Assembly (NCBI GenBank): GCA_050485785.1
Contig: JBJHCA010000064.1
Coordinates: 1-19,345 of the forward strand
Direction of reading: 5' to 3'
DNA length: 19,345 nt
Origin: JBJHCA01 sp050485785
GTDB taxonomy: Bacteria; Bacteroidota; Bacteroidia; Chitinophagales; Saprospiraceae
Below the pieces are notes generated by a model. That model was not told the origin of the DNA and did not search any database. It saw only the letters and a list, made by a program, of their open reading frames with translations. Made by a program: the position numbers and the translations under genes. This document shows, in pieces, positions 1 through 8,561 of this stretch (positions are counted from its first letter, which is position 1; each line of letters opens with the position of its first letter).

Positions 1-2
1 GC

Positions 3-389
3 AATATAGCGGTTGGCGTTGAATCAGCACCACATTTTGCTGACCTTAACCACAACGGGTACCTTGAGCTGATCATTGGCAATGCAAGAGGAGGCATTTC
101 AATTTACAGCACGCCTTTTGTGGCCGAAGAAGCCCCGTCATCATCCACAAGCCCCGGAACTACATGGGAAGTGTTTCCCAACCCGGCCAGGGATCGTTTG
201 TATGTTACGGCCAACGGAGAGGATAGATTAAAGTATGAAATATTTGGAGTCAACGGGCAGTCATTGCTGAAGGGCTCTATTTCGTCTTCAGATCACATAA
301 TGCTGAACGGCCTTATTCCGGGATTTTACATCTTGCGATTATCAGGCCCGACGCATACCTACCACCATAGATTTACAATACAGCCCTAG
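3..389 (+). CDS. Secreted FG-GAP/VCBS-type protein with T9SS sorting domain (5' end outside window)
   Basis: The reading frame is open from the left edge, so only the last 128 or so residues are seen. The first part reads PHFADLNHNGYLELIIGNAR, a typical FG-GAP/VCBS beta-propeller blade with a D-x-N-x-N-G calcium-type loop. After a short Ser/Thr/Pro-rich linker comes a type A T9SS C-terminal domain: VFPNPARDRLYV, then YEIFGVNGQSLLKG, then GLIPGFYILRLSG and a final short beta strand. Such domains direct export through the outer membrane by the type IX system and are then removed. The GTG at 120 is internal, because homology runs upstream of it. The cargo function cannot be told from this fragment. 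The gene ends 7 nt before the convergent probable anti-sigma gene. Confidence 0.85.
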   Translation, partial: NIAVGVESAPHFADLNHNGYLELIIGNARGGISIYSTPFVAEEAPSSSTSPGTTWEVFPNPARDRLYVTANGEDRLKYEIFGVNGQSLLKGSISSSDHIMLNGLIPGFYILRLSGPTHTYHHRFTIQP

Positions 390-396
390 TTTAACA

Positions 397-1245
397 TCAA
401 TACACAGAACAAAGCACATTGTGTTCAGCCAGCCTCAAGCTGCTTCCCGAATTAATGCCGGTGTAACTATAAAGTGGAATAATGCCGGTAAACAATACTT
501 TGTCATTTTGAGGCATTCTCCAACGATAAATTTTGCCATCATACACCCTCATGTCAATGTAGATGAATTGCCCTTTGATGACTCCTGAAGTAGTGAATTC
601 CTGACTGTCTGTCACCACTTCAATCCGGTGTAAACCGGTTTCATACAAAGTTCCGGTGGCGATAATGGCAGGATGGCTTCCTGCAACCTGCCGCTGCCAG
701 TAGAGCGTTCCGTTGCCGGCAATGCTGATGTCGTCATTAAAGGATTGGCTTTGATCAACGCCTGATCGCCAGCTTATGGCATACACAAGTTCGGATTCGA
801 GAGATTTGGGGGACTGCTTAGCCACAACGTCCAGTAAGCTTGCCTGGCCGGTAAAGCCATCATAGGAAAGCCGCCGGACATCAGCCCTGAATCCATTATT
901 GTTTGCAGCCAATGACGTTCTTAAATAGAGGGACCTGGCCGATACGGCCACAGGAAGGGAAAAATACGGATTTTCGTCACGCAGCCATTCAGTACAGTCG
1001 GCACAGGCGAGCCAGGTATTATCTCGACCCAGGTTATCCTGAATCAGGATGTAAATGGCTGTAAGTATCACTACAGCAGCAAAAGCTGCAGCAATGCGAA
1101 GCCATACTGCAGATTTACCAAACTTTTGCAGGGGGGTGTGTTCCTGTGTGGCAAGCCTTGCTTCGATCCTGGCCCAAACAGCCGGGGAAGGTGTCTTATG
1201 TTGCAGGGCATCTGCGTTTTTCAGTTGTTCATCCAAATTTTCCAT
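397..1245 (-). CDS. Probable membrane anti-sigma factor, one TM, unrecognised periplasmic domain
   Basis: 282-residue protein starting at the ATG at 1245, which begins MENLDEQLKNADAL; the longer frame to 1290 would overlap the sigma gene and is not needed. Residues about 1-46 are cytoplasmic and contain a PSPAVWARIEARLA segment, typical of the N-terminal part of Bacteroidota anti-sigma proteins. A single membrane helix follows at about 47-69. The remaining 210 or so residues would be periplasmic, with a C-A-D-C pair soon after the membrane and many predicted beta strands, but no FecR domain that I can recognise. It lies 10 nt downstream of the ECF sigma gene on the same strand, so the pair is probably one transcript, with this protein holding the sigma factor at the membrane. 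The role rests on topology and context, not on a recognised family. Confidence 0.65.
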   Translation of the reverse strand: MENLDEQLKNADALQHKTPSPAVWARIEARLATQEHTPLQKFGKSAVWLRIAAAFAAVVILTAIYILIQDNLGRDNTWLACADCTEWLRDENPYFSLPVAVSARSLYLRTSLAANNNGFRADVRRLSYDGFTGQASLLDVVAKQSPKSLESELVYAISWRSGVDQSQSFNDDISIAGNGTLYWQRQVAGSHPAIIATGTLYETGLHRIEVVTDSQEFTTSGVIKGQFIYIDMRVYDGKIYRWRMPQNDKVLFTGIIPLYSYTGINSGSSLRLAEHNVLCSVY

Positions 1246-1255
1246 GGTATTCTGC

Positions 1256-1789
1256 TTATGGGTTTTGGTTGGTTTGCCGGAGCAATTCAATCATCTTTTT
1301 TCGGGCCAGTATCAGTTGAGATTTTGAGGTATTGATACTGATTCCCAGAATCTCAGCTATTTCGCGGTGTTTGTATCCATCCAGTACATACAAGCTGAAA
1401 ATGGTCCTGTATCCGTCAGGTAACAACCGCAACAAATTCAGGATATCATCGCTGATCAGCTTTTGAAGGCTTTTGGGTTCCATGGCAAGCTGAACGTCGT
1501 TGGCATCAGTAGTAAGCGGTTGTCTTTTTTTCTGTCTCAGTATCATCAAACATTCATTCACAACCACCTTTTTCATCCACCCTTCAAAGCTTCCCTGCCC
1601 GCTGTAAGTGTTCATCTTCTCAAAAATTTTCACAAATCCCTCTGTCAGAGCATCCTCAGCTTCATCGCGTTGTGGCAGATACCGCATACAAACAGCCAGC
1701 AAGTGAGGTGCATAGCGTTGAAAAAGTTCCTTTTGCGCTGTGCGATCTCCCAGCAGACATTGTTGTATTAGATGGTCAGTGTAGTCCAT
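1256..1789 (-). CDS. ECF-family RNA polymerase sigma factor
   Basis: 177-residue sigma-70 family protein of extracytoplasmic-function size. The N-terminal half (MDYTDHLIQQCLLGDRTAQ, then EDALTEGFVKIFEKMNTY) is region 2, which binds core polymerase and the -10 element. The C-terminal half has the region 4 helix-turn-helix, YKHREIAEILGISINTSKSQ, which reads the -35. I chose the ATG at 1789 because D-H-L-I-Q-Q-C-L-x-G-D is the usual N-terminus of Bacteroidota ECF factors; a GTG at 1819 would add ten residues of no known match. It is followed 10 nt later by a probable anti-sigma factor. No clear TAnnTTTG box was found upstream, so it may be transcribed by another form of polymerase or by itself. 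The target regulon is unknown. Confidence 0.9.
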   Translation of the reverse strand: MDYTDHLIQQCLLGDRTAQKELFQRYAPHLLAVCMRYLPQRDEAEDALTEGFVKIFEKMNTYSGQGSFEGWMKKVVVNECLMILRQKKRQPLTTDANDVQLAMEPKSLQKLISDDILNLLRLLPDGYRTIFSLYVLDGYKHREIAEILGISINTSKSQLILARKKMIELLRQTNQNP

Positions 1790-1819
1790 ACCCGAATATG
1801 TCGATACAGCAATGGTCAC

Positions 1820-2148
1820 CTTAATGCTTTATATGCATGATGCCCGTTACTTTAATTTTGGTGTGTATTCACGCAGGTTTACTGGTTCTAGGTTTCATTA
1901 GCGGGCTTAAATTATAAAGTTTAGAGCGTATGACTTGGATGACGGGCTTAAAATTTACCTCCATTACGGGATCTGGATTCAGCTAATTGAAATCATTACC
2001 AATGCGAATATTGTTTTCATACTCCCCGGTTTTCAAATCGGTCGGTATTTCTTTAAAAACAGAAGGTTTGTACATTGGGATCATCGCTCTGCCTGCAAGC
2101 AACCAACAATAATCAGGGGGCAAGCACAAAGTAATATATATTTAAGCG
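1820..2148. other. Intergenic region without a supported gene
   Basis: About 330 nt between the divergent sigma and divIC genes. An 85-codon frame at 1935-2192 begins with TTG and has no recognisable family, so it is not accepted. No tRNA, long repeat or IS end was seen. The right end holds the divIC promoter element. Confidence 0.5.
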
Positions 2149-2156
2149 TATATTTG
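2149..2156 (+). promoter_or_regulatory. Candidate -7 promoter box (TATATTTG) for divIC-sucD
   Basis: Exact match to the Bacteroidota -7 consensus TAnnTTTG, 16 nt before the divIC ATG. No TTTG or TTG lies 17-23 nt upstream, so this is a half-site match only. Confidence 0.45.
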
Positions 2157-2172
2157 CCGCAAATCATTTCCC

Positions 2173-2481
2173 ATGTTTATAGCCGGGATTAAAGCTGCCT
2201 GGGCATCCATACCCAGTATTTTTAAGAACAAGTACGTAATTACCTTACTGGCTTTTGGTATCTGGATTACCTTTTTTGATGATACCAGCCTGCTGGTTCA
2301 GCGAAGTTTAAGCCAGGTTGAGAGCGGACTTCACGAAAGGCAGCAATATTACAAGCAGCAAATATCCGAGATTGAACTGGCTCATCAAACACTGGAAGCT
2401 GATCCGGAGCGCTACGCCAGAGAGCGATATCTCATGAAGCGCGCGGATGAGGACGTATTCATTATTATACACGAAAAATAA
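2173..2481 (+). CDS. divIC: Septum formation initiator family protein (FtsB/DivIC-like)
   Basis: 102-residue bitopic membrane protein of the FtsB/DivIC family, part of the FtsQLB-type complex that activates septal cell-wall synthesis. It has a short cytoplasmic N-terminus, one membrane helix at about residues 21-36 (YVITLLAFGIWITFF), then a coiled coil at about 44-75 and the family's C-terminal signature, DPERYARERYLMKRADEDVF, which matches the usual E-x-x-A-R-E-x-x-x-M-x-x-x-x-E pattern. Length is normal. A Bacteroidota-type -7 box lies 16 nt before the ATG. sucD starts 9 nt after the stop, so the two are probably co-transcribed, with no obvious functional link. The family call is firm; DivIC versus FtsB naming is by custom. 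Confidence 0.85.
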   Translation: MFIAGIKAAWASIPSIFKNKYVITLLAFGIWITFFDDTSLLVQRSLSQVESGLHERQQYYKQQISEIELAHQTLEADPERYARERYLMKRADEDVFIIIHEK

Positions 2482-2490
2482 CTGAACACA

Positions 2491-3375
2491 ATGGCTGTAT
2501 TAGTCAATAAGAATTCCCGGATCATCGTACAGGGGTTTACGGGAAAAGAAGGAACATTTCATGCTACACAGATGATCGAATACGGATCGCCTGTTGTTGG
2601 CGGTGTTACTCCGGGTAAAGGAGGTCAGACACACCTTGGACTGCCTGTATTCAATACTGTAGATGAGGCCGTGAGGAAAGCCGGAGCAGATACATCCATA
2701 ATTTTTGTTCCGCCTCGTTTTGCTGCTGATGCCATTATGGAAGCTGCGGATGCCGGAATACAGGTTATTGTGTGTATTACGGAGGGCATCCCAGTTTTGG
2801 ACATGGTCAGGGTAAAAGCTTACCTCGAAAGTAAAGACTGTACCCTGATTGGACCCAATTGCCCCGGGGTAATTACACCCGGAGAAGCCAAAGTGGGCAT
2901 TATGCCGGGCTTTATCCATCACCCCGGCAGAGTGGGGATCGTTTCAAGAAGCGGCACCCTTACTTATGAAGCAGTTGACCAGGTAACGCGTGCCGGGTTG
3001 GGCCAGTCAACCTGTATCGGAATTGGCGGTGACCCTATAGTTGGCACTACTACCCTGGATGCAGTAAGGCTACTGATGAATGATCCTGAAACGGACGGCA
3101 TTATCATGATCGGAGAGATTGGAGGCAATATGGAAGCCGATGCTGCCCGGTGGATTAAGGAGCATGGAACCAAGCCCGTGGTAGGGTTTATTGCCGGCCA
3201 GACTGCTCCAAAAGGCAGAACTATGGGACATGCCGGCGCCATTATTGGTGGTAAAGACGATACTGCACAGGCAAAAATGGAAATTATGGAAGCCTGTGGA
3301 ATTCATGTTGTCAAATCGCCCGCAGATATTGGCAAAACCATGGCCCTTGCACTCAGCACAGCAGAAGCTGTCTGA
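2491..3375 (+). CDS. sucD: Succinate-CoA ligase, alpha subunit
   Basis: 294-residue alpha subunit of succinyl-CoA synthetase, which with SucC converts succinyl-CoA, ADP or GDP and phosphate to succinate, CoA and ATP or GTP in the TCA cycle. The N-terminal CoA-binding Rossmann domain shows IIVQGFTGKEGTFHATQMIE (11-30). The centre has TLIGPNCPGVI (118-128) and GIVSRSGTLTYEA. The phosphorylated active-site histidine is H247 in RTMGHAGAIIGG, equal to H246 of E. coli. Full length for the family. sucC is not in the window, so the subunits are encoded apart. Its product chemistry links it to the methylmalonyl-CoA mutase genes 2 kb downstream, because propionate enters as succinyl-CoA. Confidence 0.95.
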   Translation: MAVLVNKNSRIIVQGFTGKEGTFHATQMIEYGSPVVGGVTPGKGGQTHLGLPVFNTVDEAVRKAGADTSIIFVPPRFAADAIMEAADAGIQVIVCITEGIPVLDMVRVKAYLESKDCTLIGPNCPGVITPGEAKVGIMPGFIHHPGRVGIVSRSGTLTYEAVDQVTRAGLGQSTCIGIGGDPIVGTTTLDAVRLLMNDPETDGIIMIGEIGGNMEADAARWIKEHGTKPVVGFIAGQTAPKGRTMGHAGAIIGGKDDTAQAKMEIMEACGIHVVKSPADIGKTMALALSTAEAV

Positions 3376-3440
3376 ATAAGCTGCTGAAGTAGTTTCAGGC
3401 TATACATGGAACTTTAAGCATTGATTTTACTGAATTGGAT

Positions 3441-4781
3441 CTAGTTCAGGATCGTCTCCTTTTGCGGGCTGTGAGCACCTTCGTCCAGGTCTTTTCCTGC
3501 CTGCAGCAGTGATGCAACTGCCTTTTTAGCTTCGAGCATGGAGATACTGATACCTTTTTTCTCCATGTAATCCATCATTCGCGCAATCAACAGCCTGGTT
3601 TCAGGATCGAGTTTTTCAATGTCCTTTCTGAATACTTCCTGCATAGCGCGCTCTTTGGCTTTCCCCATGAGAGCGGGAACGGTGTTCAAGGCTTTTTCGG
3701 TTTGCCTTTCGATAAACAGGCTTCTGAATACGGCGGCTTCTTCCTCAATCAAAACAGAAGCTTCGTGCATCTGACGGCGTCTGAATTCAAGATTTTCTCT
3801 GGCCAGTTCGCGAAGATTGTCCACATTGACAAAGCGAACATTGGGAAGCTGTCTCACATCCGGAGCAATGTTGCCGGGTACGGCCAGGTCAACAACAGTA
3901 CAAGGTAAGTTACTGCGAAAATGAGGCATGTTACAGGCGGCAATATAATCGGGGCGATTGGCCATACAGGTAATCAGCAGATCAAACGGTTGCTGCCAAT
4001 TTTCCAGATCAGTGAGCGGATGAGCATGTCCGTTAAGCTTTTCGGCCAGAATTTCAGCCTTGTGCACTGACCTGTTGAACACATCAACATGGCTGAGTCC
4101 GGCTTTTTTGAGAAACTCGGATACAAGTTGAATGGTTTGGCCTGCTCCGGCCAGCACTACCCGCATTCCGGGCTTCAACTGGGCTTTTCGCATGGCTAGG
4201 GAAACTACGGAAACAGGCCTGTCGCCAATTTGTGTGGAGGTAAATACTCGCTTAGCCATTTGTACTGTGAATCGCATCAGCAGCCTGATATTGTCGCCGG
4301 TAAGTCCTTTCAAGCGGCAAACATCAAATGCATCGCGAAGCTGCCGTAAGATCTCCCGTTCTCCGATGACCAACGAATCCAGTGAACTGGCTACCTGAAA
4401 AAGGTGCTTTACTGCAGCATCACCCGAATAAACAGTCCAGTTGCCAATTTGTGTCTTGTCAGTTTCAGATTCGTAATGGATGAAAGGGAAAGGACATGAC
4501 CGGGCCAGCTTCAGTGCCGGGTCCCGGGTGATTTCTGCTATAGTGGTAAACCCTTCGTGATTGCCAAAGCTGAACAAATCTCCGGATCCGGTAAAAAGAT
4601 ACAGAACCCTGTTGCAGGTAGAAAGGTAAAGCAATTCATCAACACCTGCCGATGCTTTGCGTGCACGGAGTGTTTCAGCCAATTCATCGGAATCTCCTTT
4701 CAGGATGTGCTGAGCCAGCGCATCCTGTTTAAGGTTTCGGTGGGTTGCAGTAATGATATGAAACGTCCGGTGCTTTTGCAT
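3441..4781 (-). CDS. hemA: Glutamyl-tRNA reductase
   Basis: 446-residue enzyme that reduces glutamyl-tRNA(Glu) with NADPH to glutamate-1-semialdehyde, the first committed step of C5 tetrapyrrole synthesis (heme, siroheme, B12). Domains in order: N-terminal catalytic domain with LLYLSTCNRVLYL, where C56 is the thioester-forming cysteine; the conserved HLFQVASSLDSLVIGEREIL segment; the NADPH-binding domain with VVLAGAGQTIQL; and a C-terminal dimerisation domain rich in helices. Slightly longer than the typical 410-430, mostly in the loop between the catalytic cysteine and the GERE motif. The ATG at 4781 fits the family start. It stands alone and is transcribed towards sucD; no other hem gene is visible. 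No exact TAnnTTTG box was found in its upstream 94 nt. Confidence 0.95.
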   Translation of the reverse strand: MQKHRTFHIITATHRNLKQDALAQHILKGDSDELAETLRARKASAGVDELLYLSTCNRVLYLFTGSGDLFSFGNHEGFTTIAEITRDPALKLARSCPFPFIHYESETDKTQIGNWTVYSGDAAVKHLFQVASSLDSLVIGEREILRQLRDAFDVCRLKGLTGDNIRLLMRFTVQMAKRVFTSTQIGDRPVSVVSLAMRKAQLKPGMRVVLAGAGQTIQLVSEFLKKAGLSHVDVFNRSVHKAEILAEKLNGHAHPLTDLENWQQPFDLLITCMANRPDYIAACNMPHFRSNLPCTVVDLAVPGNIAPDVRQLPNVRFVNVDNLRELARENLEFRRRQMHEASVLIEEEAAVFRSLFIERQTEKALNTVPALMGKAKERAMQEVFRKDIEKLDPETRLLIARMMDYMEKKGISISMLEAKKAVASLLQAGKDLDEGAHSPQKETILN

Positions 4782-4874
4782 GTCGAGATACGAAACGCGA
4801 AGATAAGCCCTAGCAACACGTTGTTTTGTCAGACTTTTGTAATTTTCCGGCTTTGCCCTGAATAAAGTACCTTT

Positions 4875-5369
4875 ATGTCCATGATCCGTTTTTTAATATC
4901 TCTTGGGATCAGTATTTTTTTACTGATCAGTTGTCAACAGGCTACAGAACAAAAGGACTCCGGAACCATTGAGGTAGCGGTTGAACCGGTAACGGGATTG
5001 CCACCCATTCCTCCTTCTGTACTAGCTGACTGGCAAAGTCGCGTTCACCGTGTGGATTTCATATTTTTTACCGTGAATGTGAGTATTGTCACCCATGAAA
5101 AGGACGCAGTTAACACCTTGGCTTTTTTTGAGTCGGTTATGCCTGTAATTCCCGAACATTGTAAGCCGGATGGCAGAATGTTTGCCATTGATGTCAATGG
5201 TGATACCGTTTGTGAAATCGACTTTTCGATAGCTTCCGGTTGCCGGCATGGCATTGCTTATGTGGATGGTAAGCCTGCTTATGCTTCCAATATATCCAAT
5301 ACCGGTCTTCAGCAATTTGCCAATTTACTTCGCAATGTTCCCGGTCTGGAAGTGCAACGCACCCATTAA
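4875..5369 (+). CDS. Hypothetical lipoprotein
   Basis: 164-residue protein with a lipoprotein signal peptide (hydrophobic stretch to about residue 18) and lipobox L-I-S-C at C20; M3 is an alternative start. The mature part carries a proline-rich stretch (PVTGLPPIPPSVLADW) and then an alpha/beta-like body with three further cysteines. I do not recognise the family. It lies 72 nt before the methylmalonyl-CoA mutase genes, which have their own -7 box, so co-transcription is possible but not required. The ATG overlaps a TACCTTTA sequence resembling a -7 box, so translation may instead begin at M3 or from a very short leader. Confidence 0.7.
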   Translation: MSMIRFLISLGISIFLLISCQQATEQKDSGTIEVAVEPVTGLPPIPPSVLADWQSRVHRVDFIFFTVNVSIVTHEKDAVNTLAFFESVMPVIPEHCKPDGRMFAIDVNGDTVCEIDFSIASGCRHGIAYVDGKPAYASNISNTGLQQFANLLRNVPGLEVQRTH

Positions 5370-5409
5370 TGCCTTTCCGGGTAGCGAAAGCTGAATGGCA
5401 AAGTTTAGT

Positions 5410-5417
5410 TAGATTTG
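5410..5417 (+). promoter_or_regulatory. Candidate -7 promoter box (TAGATTTG) for the methylmalonyl-CoA mutase operon
   Basis: Exact TAnnTTTG match, 24 nt before the large-subunit ATG. No clear TTG-type -33 box at the usual spacing. Confidence 0.45.
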
Positions 5418-5441
5418 CTGCATAAATTGCCGTTGTAAAGC

Positions 5442-7526
5442 ATGAACAGTACCAACCCGGACAACCTGTCATTGAATACCGGTCTTCGTCTTCCATTTGC
5501 GGTCGGTGAACCTGAAAGGTTTAAAAACCCATATACGGGGTATGGTGCCGGCATGCCGCCATTTTTACGCGGGCCTTATGCCAGTATGTACACACGAAGG
5601 CCCTGGACAATCAGACAGTATGCGGGTTTTTCCACTGCGGAGGAAACCAATGCATTTTACAAAAGGAACCTTGCAGCAGGTCAGAAAGGTCTATCCGTAG
5701 CTTTTGATCTGGCCACGCACAGGGGATATGATTCAGATCACCAGCGCGTGAAGGGCGATGTGGGGAAAGCCGGTGTAGCCATCGACAGCGTTGAGGATAT
5801 GCTGAGATTGTTTGATGGGATACCGCTGGATCAGATGAGTGTTTCCATGACGATGAACGGTGCCGTGATTCCGGTAATGGCCTTTTTTATTGCTGCAGCC
5901 AAAATTCAGGGAGTAAGTGCTGAACAACTTTCGGGAACCATACAAAATGATATCCTCAAAGAATTCATGGTGCGCAACACCTACATTTATCCGCCCGGGC
6001 CGTCGATGCGCATTGTGTCTGACATTTTTCGCTACACCAGCCGGCATATGCCCAGATTCAACTCCATCAGCATAAGCGGGTATCACATGCATGAAGCCGG
6101 GGCCACAGCAGACCTGGAGCTGGCTTATACCATAGCTGACGGATTGGAGTACGTGAAGGCGGGCCTGGATGCGGGGCTTGACATTGACCATTTTGCACCA
6201 CGGTTGTCATTTTTTTGGGCAATAGGAATGGATTTTTTTACAGAAGTAGCAAAAATGCGTGCTGGCAGATTGCTTTGGGCACAGATGATAAGCCGCTTTA
6301 ATCCCTCTATTGCCAAGTCGCTGATGTTGCGTACGCATTGTCAGACTTCAGGCTGGAGTCTGACAGAGCAGGATCCTTTCAACAATATCAGCAGAACCTG
6401 TATTGAAGCGCTAGCAGCAGTATGCGGAGGCACGCAAAGCCTGCATACCAATTCATTTGACGAGGCCATAGCCTTGCCCACAGATTTTTCGGCAGCTATT
6501 GCCCGTGAAACCCAGATCAGGATACAGAAGAAATCAGGGATAACGAGAATAGTGGATCCGCTGGGGGGGGCTGTACACCTTGAAATGCTCACCGAATCAC
6601 TGGTCAGAAAAGCACTGGAGCATATTGAGGAAATTGCAGCACACGGAGGCATGACAAGGGCCATAGAAGCGGGCATTCCCAAAATGCGGATTGAGGAGGC
6701 TGCTGCCAAAAGACAGGCTGCCATTGACAGCGGTTCAGAGAAGATTGTTGGTGTCAATGCATTCTGGGTTGAAAGCGATACTGCATTTGACATCCTGGAA
6801 GTGGACAACAATGAGGTTCGCAAAAAACAGATTGAGCAACTGCATCAACTTAAATCACGCCGGAATAATGGCCGGGTTGAACAATGTCTTAGGGCTATCA
6901 CCGCAGCCTGTACCAATCCCGATGAAAATCTGCTGGAATTGGCCATTGAAGCCGCACTTGAAAAAGCCACACTGGGGGAAATATCGCATGCTATGGAACA
7001 ATCATTCGGAAGATACAAGGCATCTCAGAAAACCATAACCGGAGTATACGGAAATGCCATAAAACAGGATCCTTCCTTTGAGGAGGCCCGGAAGAAAGCT
7101 GATGAATTTGCAGTACTGGAAGGGCGGCGACCCCGGATAATGATTGCCAAACTGGGTCAGGACGGGCATGACCGTGGTGCCCGGATCATTGCTACAAGCT
7201 TTGCCGATCTGGGATTTGATGTGGATATAGGCCCATTGTTTCAGACTCCTGAAGAGGCTGCCAGGCAAGCTGCGGAAAACGACGTTCACCTGCTGGGGAT
7301 CTCTTCCCTTGCGGGAGCACATAAAACCCTGGTTCCCGACACCATGAAGGCATTGAAGGAAATTGGCCGGGATGATATTTTCATCATTGTAGGCGGGGTG
7401 ATTCCCAGAAAAGACTACGATGAATTGTTCCGGATGGGAGTGCTGGGTGTATTCGGGCCAGGAACCATCATTTCCAAAGCAGCCATTCAAATTCTGGACA
7501 TCCTTATTGCTTCCCACCAAGAGTAA
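5442..7526 (+). CDS. scpA: Methylmalonyl-CoA mutase, large (catalytic) subunit
   Basis: 694-residue adenosylcobalamin enzyme that interconverts methylmalonyl-CoA and succinyl-CoA. The TIM barrel begins with GMPPFLRGPYASMYTRRPW (37-55) and RQYAGFSTA; Y60, R178 (in VRNTYIYPP) and H215 (in SGYHMHEAGATADLELAY) match Tyr89, Arg207 and His244 of the Propionibacterium enzyme. The C-terminal B12 domain has KLGQDGHDRGA with H576 as lower axial cobalt ligand (D-x-H-x-x-G). By these alignments the N-terminus is about 29 residues shorter than the Propionibacterium protein. The small-subunit gene follows after 6 nt and meaB lies 1.9 kb on. The usual Bacteroidota order, small then large, is reversed here. 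Also called mutB. Confidence 0.96.
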   Translation: MNSTNPDNLSLNTGLRLPFAVGEPERFKNPYTGYGAGMPPFLRGPYASMYTRRPWTIRQYAGFSTAEETNAFYKRNLAAGQKGLSVAFDLATHRGYDSDHQRVKGDVGKAGVAIDSVEDMLRLFDGIPLDQMSVSMTMNGAVIPVMAFFIAAAKIQGVSAEQLSGTIQNDILKEFMVRNTYIYPPGPSMRIVSDIFRYTSRHMPRFNSISISGYHMHEAGATADLELAYTIADGLEYVKAGLDAGLDIDHFAPRLSFFWAIGMDFFTEVAKMRAGRLLWAQMISRFNPSIAKSLMLRTHCQTSGWSLTEQDPFNNISRTCIEALAAVCGGTQSLHTNSFDEAIALPTDFSAAIARETQIRIQKKSGITRIVDPLGGAVHLEMLTESLVRKALEHIEEIAAHGGMTRAIEAGIPKMRIEEAAAKRQAAIDSGSEKIVGVNAFWVESDTAFDILEVDNNEVRKKQIEQLHQLKSRRNNGRVEQCLRAITAACTNPDENLLELAIEAALEKATLGEISHAMEQSFGRYKASQKTITGVYGNAIKQDPSFEEARKKADEFAVLEGRRPRIMIAKLGQDGHDRGARIIATSFADLGFDVDIGPLFQTPEEAARQAAENDVHLLGISSLAGAHKTLVPDTMKALKEIGRDDIFIIVGGVIPRKDYDELFRMGVLGVFGPGTIISKAAIQILDILIASHQE

Positions 7527-7532
7527 ACGGGT

Positions 7533-8561
7533 ATGAATACTTCAAACACGGAATTAACTTCTTTCCCGGCCATGGATGAAAATCAATGGTGGGATATCAT
7601 TAAAAAAGAGCTGAAGGGCGATGACCCTTCTACACTCATTCACAGGCTGAGAGATGGGATTGTTTTAGAACCCTTTGCCATGAAAACGCCCGGTGATTTC
7701 ACACCCTTGCCGCTTTTCCCCGCCGGGTATCCTGAAGCTGAAGAGCATTTTGATCTTACCGGTGCCAATATTGGAGCATTGCGGGGTCAGATCATGAGCT
7801 CACTTGAATTGGGATGCAGGTGTATAACTTTTTGTGGGACAAGAGAACTACCTGATGCGGAGGAGCTGCTAAAAGACGTTGTACCCGAATATATCGAACT
7901 CCGGGTAAGCGCTGCCCTTTGGGAATACATATCGCCTTTCAAAGAAAAACACCCTCAAGCTGCCATCTACTGCATGGAGATGTTCGATGACCTGCCGGGC
8001 AAATTCCATAAAGACCAGCGCTTCATTTTACCGGCACGGGTTGAAATGGGAACGCAAAGTTTGGCACATCTGCTCAGTACTGCTGACCGGATCGCCACTT
8101 TGCTCACTGACGCCGGAATGTCAGATGCTGAAGCATGGCAATGCCTGGAAACAGATCTCAAAGGCAGTCCGGCCATTGTGGAGAACATTGCGGCTATGCG
8201 TGCCCTTCACATGCTGTGGTTTCAGTTGAGCAAACTTCGCACGGGTGAAGTTTTGCGCCCGGTAATCAGGTACGTTGCAACGGATGACCATGACGACAGC
8301 ATCCCCCATAACCGATTGATCGATTTAAGCCTGGAGGCAGTATCGGCCACCTTAGGAGGGGCAATGTTATTCAAAACCGAGGTGCCGGCATTCAGCAAAC
8401 CTGAAACCGGCCGAAGACTGGTAAAGAATATTTTTCATTTACTCAGGGAGGAAGCCGGATTGAGCAGGAGGGCTGATCCGGTTATGGGAAGCTATTCCAT
8501 TGAAAAACTTACCATTGAGATGGCCCGCACGGCATGGAACCTATTTGTCCGATCTTCTTGA
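7533..8561 (+). CDS. mutA: Methylmalonyl-CoA mutase, small subunit, C-terminally short
   Basis: 342-residue non-catalytic subunit of the mutase heterodimer. Family features: WWDIIKKELKGDDPSTLIHR near the N-terminus, the barrel segment ITFCGTRELPDAEELLKDV, LRPVIRYVATDD, and EAGLSRRADPVMGSYSIEKL near the end, matching DP-x-G-G-S-Y-x-x-E-x-L of mutase barrels. The degenerate B12 domain of longer family members is absent. The protein stops at once after AWNLFVRSS, but the next frame (8551-8670) reads DLLDEWQVKPVRG, then KKIQQGVRNDLAGRIKYQN, which resembles the expected continuation, and after a TAG it reads PILIG. A one-base frameshift plus a nonsense change near the 3' end is therefore likely. 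The barrel itself is intact, so it may still pair with the large subunit 6 nt upstream. Confidence 0.85.
   Translation: MNTSNTELTSFPAMDENQWWDIIKKELKGDDPSTLIHRLRDGIVLEPFAMKTPGDFTPLPLFPAGYPEAEEHFDLTGANIGALRGQIMSSLELGCRCITFCGTRELPDAEELLKDVVPEYIELRVSAALWEYISPFKEKHPQAAIYCMEMFDDLPGKFHKDQRFILPARVEMGTQSLAHLLSTADRIATLLTDAGMSDAEAWQCLETDLKGSPAIVENIAAMRALHMLWFQLSKLRTGEVLRPVIRYVATDDHDDSIPHNRLIDLSLEAVSATLGGAMLFKTEVPAFSKPETGRRLVKNIFHLLREEAGLSRRADPVMGSYSIEKLTIEMARTAWNLFVRSS

Noticed and set aside
1935..2192. 85-codon plus-strand frame before divIC
   Set aside because: Starts with TTG, overlaps the divIC start and promoter box, and shows no family pattern or credible upstream signals.
3431..3450. Small hairpin CTGAATT/AGTTCAG between sucD and hemA
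   Set aside because: Seven-base arms with a mismatch or wobble, no T-run on either side; within chance expectation.
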